Part shown: positions 1 to 4,422 of the stretch, piece by piece | How positions within the stretch are numbered: position 1 is the first letter of the stretch | Layout of the letters: each line of letters starts with the position of its first letter | The notes under the pieces: generated by a model | Told to the model about the DNA's origin: nothing | The model's database searches: none | Seen by the model: only the letters and a program-made list of their open reading frames with translations | Made by a program: the position numbers and the translations under genes | Assembly: GCA_027064745.1 (NCBI GenBank) | Contig: JAMOPD010000406.1 | Location: 1-5,410 of the forward strand | Direction of reading: 5' to 3' | DNA from: Thermococcaceae archaeon | GTDB taxonomy: Archaea; Methanobacteriota_B; Thermococci; Thermococcales; Thermococcaceae | DNA: 5,410 nt

Positions 1-521
1 TTGAGTACCTGAGAAAAGCAAGACATATTCATCTCTCCTCAAATCCTCCCGGTATATTGAAGGAGGTGATAAATTTCGCCAGTGAAAACGGCATCACAGT
101 TTCTCTGGATATAGGGGAGGCAAAGCTTCCTGAAGGTATAGAAGATAAAATTGACTACCTCCTCATGAATGAGGACGAATACAAGAGGAAATTTGGAAGC
201 CTTGATCTAAGCGCCACCGATGCAAAGAACCTCATTGTAACGCTGAACGGGGGAGGTGCTCTGGTTAGAGATAAAACTGGAGAGATATTTGAAATCAGAG
301 GGTTAAGTGCTGAGGTTGTGGATTCCACAGGGGCAGGAGATGCTTTTGATGCCGGGCTCATATATGGCATTATCAATGGTTGGAATTTGAGAGATGCCTC
401 CAAGCTTGGAATGCTTCTCGCATATCTGACCGTCCAGAAGGTCGGCGCGAGGAGCGCTATAATCCCCCTTGAAGAGATAAAGGAGAAAGCTGTGGAGCTG
501 GGTCTTAGTTTGCCTTTCTAG
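1..521 (+). CDS. PfkB/ribokinase-family carbohydrate or nucleoside kinase, C-terminal part (5' end outside window)
   Basis: The reading frame is open from base 3 to the TAG at 519-521 with no stop and no convincing start, so the gene begins left of the window and about 172 C-terminal residues are seen. A TTG at 57 has no SD and lies inside a conserved segment, so it is not the start. The PfkB signature 2 is encoded at 321-350 as [10 protein letters not shown]; the Asp at 339-341 is the expected catalytic base, and GAG forms the anion hole. The upstream part (HLSSNPPG, then DIGEAKLP, then LLMNEDEY) fits the Rossmann-like core of the ribokinase fold. Such cytosolic enzymes phosphorylate a sugar, sugar phosphate or nucleoside with ATP or ADP. 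The substrate-binding N-terminal half is missing, so substrate cannot be assigned. The gene converges on the ABC operon, sharing a 4-bp stop overlap. Confidence 0.9.
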   Translation, partial: EYLRKARHIHLSSNPPGILKEVINFASENGITVSLDIGEAKLPEGIEDKIDYLLMNEDEYKRKFGSLDLSATDAKNLIVTLNGGGALVRDKTGEIFEIRGLSAEVVDSTGAGDAFDAGLIYGIINGWNLRDASKLGMLLAYLTVQKVGARSAIIPLEEIKEKAVELGLSLPF

Positions 522-1339
522 TAGCTCTTCAGACCGACAGTCCTTGCCTGTCTCTCGCTCCATCTGTATGCCAGATAACCGAATATGACATAAGTCAGTG
601 AGATAAAGAGGAGATAACCCAGCTCTTCCAGTGCGTTTGAGTATCCAAATGCTACAACTTTTCTCACGGCCTCACTCGTTGGGGCATATGGCATCGCCTT
701 AGCTAAAAGTTGGAGAGGTTTTGGCAGAATTGTCACTGGATACATTGCCCCACTTAGAGCAAAAACGAGCATCTCCAGGATATTTATAAACGGTCCGGGA
801 TCTTTCAGATAGAGAACGATTCCAGCCGTAGTCATTCCAAGGCCTATCATTCCTATTGTTCCTAGGAGAAGTACAGGTAAGCCTCTGAGAAAACCGAGAG
901 GGTTTATATGGACATCAAAAACGAGAACAAAGAGGGGCACATAGACTGCCATATAGAGGAAAGAAAGGAGCATTCTGACCAGAACATTGCCCAGAAAAAA
1001 GGTTATTCTCCTCATGGGCGATGCAAAGGAGTATTCAAGGGTTCCTGCATAGAGCTCATCAACAACACTCCACACAAAGCCGCTCAAAAATGTTAAACCA
1101 AAGCCGAGAACCATGAAGCCTAGGACAGCAAACGTTAGGTAGTCAGAATAACCTGTTATCCTCTGCAGAGCAGAAGAGTTTCTCTGCCCTGTCAGACCAA
1201 TTCCTATGAGTAGAGCCTGCCCCACAAAGAAGAAGCCGAGCATTATATCGCTTATCATCCACACCCTGTAGCTTAAAAAGATTCGCCAGTTTTTAACAGC
1301 AACACCGTACAATGCTCTCAGCTCTTCAGTAACCGCCAT
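518..1339 (-). CDS. ABC-2 type transporter permease (second membrane subunit)
   Basis: This 273-aa protein is almost wholly hydrophobic, with about six membrane segments near residues 27-49, 67-90, 115-141, 152-178, 184-204 and 241-262, the layout of ABC-2 permeases. The family signature follows the second segment: E95, GTLE at 99-102 and SP at 107-108. A conserved [11 protein letters not shown] stretch lies near residues 196-206. The start is ATG at 1339-1337, supported by GGTGAT 5 nt upstream; both lie inside the end of the preceding permease gene, a 14-bp overlap that implies translational coupling. It is the last gene of the ATPase-permease-permease operon and is paralogous to the neighbour, so the two probably form a heterodimeric pore. 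Exporters of this class move drugs, lipids, polysaccharides or peptides; nothing here identifies the substrate. Its stop overlaps that of the kinase. Confidence 0.92.
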   Translation of the reverse strand: MAVTEELRALYGVAVKNWRIFLSYRVWMISDIMLGFFFVGQALLIGIGLTGQRNSSALQRITGYSDYLTFAVLGFMVLGFGLTFLSGFVWSVVDELYAGTLEYSFASPMRRITFFLGNVLVRMLLSFLYMAVYVPLFVLVFDVHINPLGFLRGLPVLLLGTIGMIGLGMTTAGIVLYLKDPGPFINILEMLVFALSGAMYPVTILPKPLQLLAKAMPYAPTSEAVRKVVAFGYSNALEELGYLLFISLTYVIFGYLAYRWSERQARTVGLKSY

Positions 1340-2129
1340 ATCCCATCACCCGCGTTACTTTCTCAGCCCAGCTGAAGATAGCGTAACCAATTAACCAGTA
1401 AATGAAAACTAAAAGAAGGAGCCAGGTTATGGATGGAGCAATTTCTGAATAGCTTTTTCCGATGAAGATTCCTCTTATGGCAGATACAGAGTGGGTCAGG
1501 GGAAGAATTTTTGAGAATTTCACCACTATTTTGGGCATTACCCTAAGCGGGAAGAAAATTCCTGAGAAGAAAAGCATTGAAAATTCAAAAATCTGAGCAA
1601 AAGGCCCTATGTGCTTGAGCATCATTACCAGTCCTGCGAAGATGAAGCCAAAGCCAAGAAAAGCAAGGAAAGAGAGCAGCAGAACCGGAAGAGACTTCAG
1701 CAGAATGGATAATGTTATGGAAATATGGAAAATTATAGCACCGAATGCAAAGACCACTATCATTAAGAGGGAATCCATGATGAGCCAGCTCAAGGCAAGG
1801 CCAAGGAGAAGTTCGGTGATTCTTATTGGGGCTGCTATGTTGGTCTCAAATGTGTCCCTCTGAAGCTCCCTTCGGATTCCCCAGACATATGCCTCCATGG
1901 GGGAAACGGACAGCCACCAGAGGACATAGCCCACCAGAGCATATGTGGGATAATCCCCGATTCCTGTTGAAGATGCAAGGAGCTGGGAGTATCTCCCCCC
2001 GAGCACAGCCTGTCCGAAGAAGACAAACTGGAGGAGGAAAACAATACCAACTAGGATTGAGCTGAAAACCCTGAGGGGATAGCGGAAGAACATTCTGAAC
2101 TCCTTTTCGATTACGGCGATAATAGGCAT
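1326..2129 (-). CDS. ABC-2 type transporter permease (first membrane subunit)
   Basis: This 267-aa integral membrane protein has about six predicted segments near residues 20-43, 59-83, 107-133, 145-172, 178-198 and 236-256. The short N-terminus with EKEFRMFFRYP is typical of an ABC-2 permease. The coupling-helix region reads RELQRDTFE at 87-95, a looser form of the GTLE signature seen in the partner. A longer reading from TTG at 2135 overlaps the ATPase stop by 4 bp, but the SD-like GAGGG at 2141-2137 would abut it. The ATG at 2129 lies 7 nt from GAGGG, so I chose it; the gap to the ATPase gene is then 2 nt. The two permeases align over their full length (DYPTYALVGYVL here, [12 protein letters not shown] in the partner), which points to an old gene duplication. 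Substrate unknown. Confidence 0.9.
   Translation of the reverse strand: MPIIAVIEKEFRMFFRYPLRVFSSILVGIVFLLQFVFFGQAVLGGRYSQLLASSTGIGDYPTYALVGYVLWWLSVSPMEAYVWGIRRELQRDTFETNIAAPIRITELLLGLALSWLIMDSLLMIVVFAFGAIIFHISITLSILLKSLPVLLLSFLAFLGFGFIFAGLVMMLKHIGPFAQIFEFSMLFFSGIFFPLRVMPKIVVKFSKILPLTHSVSAIRGIFIGKSYSEIAPSITWLLLLVFIYWLIGYAIFSWAEKVTRVMGYGGY
1345..1350 (-). promoter_or_regulatory. Shine-Dalgarno site of the second permease, inside the first permease gene
   Basis: The minus strand reads GGTGAT, 5 nt before the ATG at 1339. It lies in the codons for the VMGY end of the first permease, so ribosomes finishing that gene are placed at the next start. Confidence 0.75.
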
Positions 2130-2131
2130 TT

Positions 2132-3106
2132 TCAATCCCTCAATGTTCTGCCTGTGAGCTTTATAAAAACATCTTCAAGCGTTGGCTCCTTCTGTTCGAC
2201 ACTCAGAATTCTCGCACCGTTCTTTACCAGAAGCTCAACAACCTTCGGCAACTCCTCCTCATCAATCTGTCCTCTGAGTGTTATTATTCCCCTTGCTGTG
2301 TCTTCCCTTACTACCGCGAGCTTCCACGGAAAATTCTCTAACTTCACAGCAGGAAAATCCCTTATTTTTATTTCAACAGCATCTTCACCCTTTACGAGCC
2401 TTTTTAGTCCCTCAGGAATATCGAGGGCAATTATCTCACCATGGTCGATTATTGCAATTCTATTGCAGAGCTCTTCAGCTTCGCTCATGTAGTGGGTTGT
2501 TAAGAGAACGGTCTTTTTCTGCTCATCAACGAGCTTCTTTATGAACTCTCTCACAAATAGTGCGCTCTGGACATCAAGGCCCAAAGTGGGCTCGTCAAGG
2601 AAGAGGACTTCCGGGTCATTTATCAGGGCTTTTGCTGTGGCTAACCGCTGTTTCATTCCTCGAGAGTAGTTCATTACCAAATCATCTTTTCTCTCCCAGA
2701 GGCCTACGAGCTTTAAAAGCTCTTCAATTCTCCCCTTTTCCTCACTCTTAGGGACATAGTAAATTCTTGCAAAATACTTCAGATTTTCATACGCTGATAG
2801 GCGCCAGTAGAGTGTTCTCTCACCTTCTGCCACAAGATTTATCCGTTTTCTAATTTCTCTTGCATCTCTGCGGATGTCATGCCCAAGAATCGTTGCCGTT
2901 CCCCCACTTGGCTCCAAGAGAGTCGTGAGCATCTTTATTGTGGTGGTTTTTCCGGCGCCGTTCGGCCCGAGAAGTCCAAAGAGCTCTCCCCTCTTGACTT
3001 CAAAACTAATTCCCTTAACAGCTTCAACCCACTGGACTTTTCTGAAGGGTAAGGGAATTTTTCTGGGATAGCTTTTCTTCAACTCTCTGACTTCAATAGC
3101 GTTCAC
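2132..3106 (-). CDS. ABC-2 type transporter ATP-binding protein
   Basis: This 324-aa ATPase powers the transporter formed with the two permeases encoded downstream. Visible motifs are Walker A GPNGAGKTT at residues 47-55, the signature SRGMKQR at 148-154 (a variant of LSGGQ), Walker B VLFLDEP at 167-173 with catalytic E172, the D-loop GLD at 176-178 and the switch H205 in LLTTHYMSEAEE. The usual Q-loop glutamine is absent; the region reads NLVAEGERTLYWRL at 90-103. Residues from about 240 form the extra C-terminal domain seen in DrrA/CcmA-like ATPases, ending with the common EPTLEDVFIKLTGR. The start is GTG at 3106-3104, preceded by GGTGAT at 3115-3110 and a TATA box near 3144, so the leader would be only about 10-15 nt. 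It is the first gene of the operon and probably acts as a homodimer on the inner membrane face. Confidence 0.95.
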   Translation of the reverse strand: MNAIEVRELKKSYPRKIPLPFRKVQWVEAVKGISFEVKRGELFGLLGPNGAGKTTTIKMLTTLLEPSGGTATILGHDIRRDAREIRKRINLVAEGERTLYWRLSAYENLKYFARIYYVPKSEEKGRIEELLKLVGLWERKDDLVMNYSRGMKQRLATAKALINDPEVLFLDEPTLGLDVQSALFVREFIKKLVDEQKKTVLLTTHYMSEAEELCNRIAIIDHGEIIALDIPEGLKRLVKGEDAVEIKIRDFPAVKLENFPWKLAVVREDTARGIITLRGQIDEEELPKVVELLVKNGARILSVEQKEPTLEDVFIKLTGRTLRD

Positions 3107-3109
3107 TCT

Positions 3110-3115
3110 ATCACC
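3110..3115 (-). promoter_or_regulatory. Shine-Dalgarno site fixing the GTG start of the ABC ATPase
   Basis: The minus strand reads GGTGAT, a perfect match to the archaeal 16S 3' end, followed by AGA and the GTG start. It supports a GTG start at 3106 with no upstream alternative. Confidence 0.75.
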
Positions 3116-3137
3116 ACTGTTTTACTTGAGGTAAGTC

Positions 3138-3150
3138 ATATATATTTTTA
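3138..3150 (-). promoter_or_regulatory. TATA box of the ABC transporter operon
   Basis: On the minus strand this reads TAAAAATATATAT, centred about 38 bp before the GTG at 3106. Archaeal initiation some 25 bp downstream would fall near 3119, leaving a very short leader that still holds the GGTGAT SD. No strong BRE is obvious. The + strand (ATATATATTTTTA) is also TATA-like and could drive transcription rightward from about 3168. Confidence 0.7.
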
Positions 3151-3178
3151 CATGTTGGTTTTGGTTATAGAAAGGTGG

Positions 3179-3210
3179 AATGGTTGACAATAGCCAGTTT
3201 TATGACCATT
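3179..3210. repeat. Inverted repeat / short stem-loop AATGGT...ACCATT
   Basis: AATGGT at 3179-3184 is perfectly complementary to ACCATT at 3205-3210. As + strand RNA two further G-U pairs extend it inward (3185-3204, 3186-3203), giving 8 pairs with a 16-nt loop. It lies just beyond the position where a rightward transcript from the symmetrical TATA box would start. It could instead be a DNA operator. Being short, it may also be chance. Confidence 0.45.
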
Positions 3211-3218
3211 AGGATGTT

Positions 3219-3274
3219 CTCTAACTTATCCTAGCAGTATAGATAGAAGGATACTGTTGGGATAACTGTGAGAG
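3219..3274 (+). ncRNA. Long stem-loop, candidate structured RNA element
   Basis: TTATCCTAGCAGTAT (3226-3240) pairs over all 15 positions with ATACTGTTGGGATAA (3251-3265), 13 Watson-Crick and 2 G-U pairs, closing a 10-nt loop AGATAGAAGG. Outside this, AC/GT (3224-3225 with 3268-3269) and CTCT/AGAG (3219-3222 with 3271-3274) extend the helix, with a 2-nt bulge and an A-G mismatch. The two imperfect positions are G-U on the + strand but A-C on the minus strand, so + strand RNA folds better. No T-run follows, so it is more likely part of a leader running into the 93-aa gene than a stand-alone RNA. A DNA operator reading remains possible. Confidence 0.5.
3220..3252 (+). repeat. Imperfect 33-bp direct repeat, copy 1
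   Basis: This segment matches 3288-3320 at 28 of 33 positions: TCTAACTTATCCT, then CAGTA, then GATAGAAG and AT are conserved in both copies, with differences at offsets 14-15, 20-21 and 31. The copies are 68 bp apart start to start. Copy 1 makes up the 5' arm and loop of the long stem-loop. It resembles no CRISPR repeat or insertion-sequence end that I know. Confidence 0.85.
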
Positions 3275-3287
3275 CGCCTGGCGGCTG

Positions 3288-3320
3288 TCTAACTTATCCT
3301 GACAGTACCGATAGAAGCAT
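3288..3320 (+). repeat. Imperfect 33-bp direct repeat, copy 2
   Basis: This is the second copy of the unit at 3220-3252. It does not form the same long hairpin with its own downstream flank. Instead AACTTA (3291-3296) pairs with TAAGTT (3324-3329) and CGAT (3309-3312) with ATCG (3319-3322), keeping the conserved GATAGAAG around the apical loop. Its TTATCCTGACAGTA (3294-3307) can also pair with 3252-3265, the 3' arm of the first stem-loop. Confidence 0.85.
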
Positions 3321-3339
3321 CGTTAAGTTCTTAAAGTAT

Positions 3340-3354
3340 AACACCTCAGAAATC
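3340..3354 (+). repeat. Leader motif AACACCTCAGA, copy before the 93-aa gene
   Basis: AACACCTCAGAAATC matches AACACCTCAGAGATC at 3786-3800 in 14 of 15 bases. CACCTC (3342-3347) can pair with GAGGTG (3412-3417), the SD of this gene, and AG (3348-3349) with CT (3409-3410) across one bulged G at 3411. The hairpin at 3366-3409 would sit inside the loop, but its last pair competes for base 3409. Confidence 0.6.
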
Positions 3355-3362
3355 CTTAAAAG
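3348..3362 (+). promoter_or_regulatory. Possible BRE/TATA element of the 93-aa gene
   Basis: AGAAAT followed by CCTTAAAAG resembles a BRE plus a weak TATA box. Initiation would fall near 3383-3387, inside the hairpin at 3366-3409. A second TATA-like run, TTAAAGTATA at 3331-3340, would start transcripts near 3363. Neither is as good as the tfe box, so the promoter of this gene is uncertain. Confidence 0.35.
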
Positions 3363-3365
3363 ATG

Positions 3366-3409
3366 GTAATCTAAAAAGTTTAGAACGATTGAAAACTTTT
3401 AGTCATTAC
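3366..3409 (+). promoter_or_regulatory. Hairpin ending just before the SD of the 93-aa gene
   Basis: GTAAT (3366-3370) pairs with ATTAC (3405-3409), and CTAAAA/TTTTAG plus GTTT/AAAC (3371-3376 with 3397-3402, 3378-3381 with 3393-3396) continue the stem. That is 15 pairs with one bulged A (3377), a TC bulge (3403-3404) and an 11-nt loop. The helix stops two bases before GGAGGTG, so folding could affect ribosome access. As DNA it is an AT-rich palindrome that could bind a regulator. Confidence 0.6.
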
Positions 3410-3410
3410 T

Positions 3411-3417
3411 GGAGGTG
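3411..3417 (+). promoter_or_regulatory. Shine-Dalgarno site that decides the TTG start of the 93-aa gene
   Basis: GGAGGTG is a perfect SD. It overlaps the in-frame GTG at 3415, which therefore cannot be the start. TTG at 3424 lies 6 nt downstream, the expected spacing. Confidence 0.8.
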
Positions 3418-3423
3418 GCTTCC

Positions 3424-3705
3424 TTGGAAATAACTCTCGATAAGTTTAAACCAAAAATTACTCGGCCATTCAAAAGGAAAAATGAGTACTGGGTTAAGCT
3501 GATTGATGAGAGTGGGGAGTACATAATGAAATTCAAGAGTCCTCTAGAGGCGGAGGATGCCATCTATGGTCTCTTGGATCTCCAGGTTTATGGTGGCAAA
3601 GTCAAGCTTAAGCTTAGAGAAGGTAATGTTATTGAGGATATTCAGGTCATCGAACTTTACAAACCTTCTGCAAAAGAACTTTTAGAGGAGTATTTTACCG
3701 ATTAG
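3424..3705 (+). CDS. Hypothetical protein, 93 aa, upstream of tfe
   Basis: I do not recognise the family. The start is TTG at 3424, placed by the SD at 3411-3417. The protein is strongly charged, with a Lys/Arg-rich N-terminal stretch (K7, K9, K11, R14, K17, R18, K19). Reading the side-chain pattern suggests two strands (about 20-27 and 32-37), a helix (40-53), two strands (58-64 and 70-76) and an acidic C-terminal helix (81-92). There is no signal peptide, membrane segment or cysteine, so it should be a compact cytosolic protein. A good SD, archaeal codon use and a following T-run argue that the gene is real. Its basic patch and its neighbours would suit a nucleic-acid-binding role, but that is only inference. 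The leader in front is unusually structured. Confidence 0.85.
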   Translation: MEITLDKFKPKITRPFKRKNEYWVKLIDESGEYIMKFKSPLEAEDAIYGLLDLQVYGGKVKLKLREGNVIEDIQVIELYKPSAKELLEEYFTD

Positions 3706-3714
3706 TCAATGGTC

Positions 3715-3720
3715 TTTTTT
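3715..3720 (+). terminator. Probable oligo-T terminator after the 93-aa gene
   Basis: A run of six T begins 10 bp after the TAG stop and lies before the tfe promoter. Archaeal RNA polymerase commonly stops at such runs without a hairpin. Six T is at the weak end, so some read-through into tfe is likely. Confidence 0.5.
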
Positions 3721-3742
3721 GTTCATCACCCCCCCTATTTTG

Positions 3743-3759
3743 ACAAAAACCTATATATA
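3743..3759 (+). promoter_or_regulatory. BRE and TATA box of tfe
   Basis: ACAAAAAC (BRE-like, 3743-3750) followed by TATATATA (3752-3759) is the best archaeal promoter in the window. Initiation is expected near 3780-3784, giving a leader of about 57-61 nt. An 8-bp palindrome CCTTAAGG (3761-3768) lies between the box and the start site, where a repressor could act. Confidence 0.8.
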
Positions 3760-3785
3760 GCCTTAAGGACATAGGTTATTATTGA

Positions 3786-3800
3786 AACACCTCAGAGATC
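3786..3800 (+). repeat. Leader motif AACACCTCAGA, copy in the tfe 5' leader
   Basis: This is the second copy of the motif at 3340-3354. It lies within the first few bases of the predicted tfe transcript. ACCTC and AGA (3789-3796) can pair with TCT and GAGGT (3824-3826, 3828-3832) across a single bulged G at 3827, covering the SD. A short CCA/TGG stem (3811-3813 with 3820-3822) can form inside the loop. Confidence 0.6.
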
Positions 3801-3826
3801 TCAAATTATTCCACTGAAATGGTTCT

Positions 3827-3832
3827 GGAGGT
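3827..3832 (+). promoter_or_regulatory. Shine-Dalgarno site of tfe
   Basis: GGAGGT lies 8 nt before the ATG at 3841 and supports that start. It is complementary to the upstream motif at 3789-3796. Confidence 0.75.
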
Positions 3833-3840
3833 TTGTTATT

Positions 3841-4389
3841 ATGGCCAGAAAGAAGAACAAAGAACTCCTTGAGCTCGCAATGGACATTGCAGGCGAAGAA
3901 GCTGTTGAAGTAATCAAGGCATTGGAGAAAAAAGGTGAAGCAACTGATGAAGAGCTAGCTGAACTCACTGGGATTAGAGTTAATACTGTGAGGAAGATAC
4001 TTTACATCTTCTATGACAACCAGCTTGCTGAGTTCAGGAGAACGAGAGATAAGGAAACCGGGTGGTACTATTACTACTGGCACCTTGAAACTAGAAGATT
4101 GTCTGAAATATTGAGGGCAAAAAAGATGGCTGAGCTTAATAAACTGAAAAAAATGCTTGAAGAAGAAACAAGTGAGATTTACTATCACTGCGGCACTCCG
4201 GGACATCCAAAACTAACCTTTGATGAGGCTATGGAATACGAGTTTCAGTGCCCCATATGTGGCCAGATGCTCATGCAGTATGATAATACTGAGATTGTTG
4301 CCGAGTTAAAGAAGCGTATAGAGGAGCTTGAAATAGAGCTTGGACTCAGGAAAAAACCGAAAAAGAAGAAAACAAAAAAGAAAGAGTGA
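3841..4389 (+). CDS. tfe: Transcription factor E (TFE, TFIIE-alpha homologue)
   Basis: This 182-aa basal factor binds archaeal RNA polymerase near the clamp and stalk (Rpo4/7) and helps promoter opening, mostly at weak promoters. Residues 1-85 are the extended winged helix: a helix with [27 protein letters not shown], the recognition-helix region [10 protein letters not shown] (46-55), and an aromatic wing WYYYYW at 75-80. A linker helix (88-110) leads to the zinc ribbon at 113-149, with C117, probably H122, and C137/C140; [17 protein letters not shown] at 125-141 is diagnostic. A charged helix (150-170) ends in a Lys-rich tail that is almost all lysine from 171 to 181. The start is ATG at 3841 with a good SD. 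The gene has its own promoter, and DUF2110 follows closely. The odd point is the Cys-x4-His first half of the zinc site. Confidence 0.96.
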   Translation: MARKKNKELLELAMDIAGEEAVEVIKALEKKGEATDEELAELTGIRVNTVRKILYIFYDNQLAEFRRTRDKETGWYYYYWHLETRRLSEILRAKKMAELNKLKKMLEEETSEIYYHCGTPGHPKLTFDEAMEYEFQCPICGQMLMQYDNTEIVAELKKRIEELEIELGLRKKPKKKKTKKKE

Positions 4390-4422
4390 ATGATTAATTT
4401 GTGAACTTCGGGGATGAGAAAA

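Noticed and set aside
155..563. Minus-strand open frames of 82 and 86 aa across the kinase gene
   Set aside because: They are antisense to the conserved PfkB motif region, show no family features and have no SD.
908..1096. 62-aa + strand open frame inside the second permease
   Set aside because: It has no SD, is rich in charged and low-complexity residues, and lies antisense to a well-supported permease gene; it is a shadow.
1609..2065. Several open frames on both strands within the first permease
   Set aside because: Overlapping shadows with unusual composition (Trp, Gln and Arg-rich) and no start signals; the permease frame explains the DNA.
2133..2135. TTG at 2135 as start of the first permease
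   Set aside because: It touches the SD-like GAGGG with almost no spacing; ATG at 2129 has 7 nt. The 4-bp overlap remains a possible second choice.
3219..3320. CRISPR array or insertion-sequence ends
   Set aside because: Only two diverged copies, with spacing and sequence unlike Thermococcales CRISPR repeats; no transposase, target duplication or matching outer ends are visible.
3219..3329. H/ACA guide RNA on the minus strand (AGAGAACA after the long stem, AGACAG after the second)
   Set aside because: ACA triplets follow both stems, but on that strand the long stem has two A-C mismatches that are G-U pairs on the other strand, no clear kink-turn is seen, and I could not assign a target pocket. 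It is not excluded.
3415..3417. GTG at 3415 as start of the small gene (96 aa)
   Set aside because: The GTG is itself part of the SD GGAGGTG; the TTG at 3424 has correct spacing.
3150..3423. C/D box guide RNA
   Set aside because: No RTGATGA box paired with CTGA in the right order on either strand; the lone CTGA at 3299-3302 is not enough.
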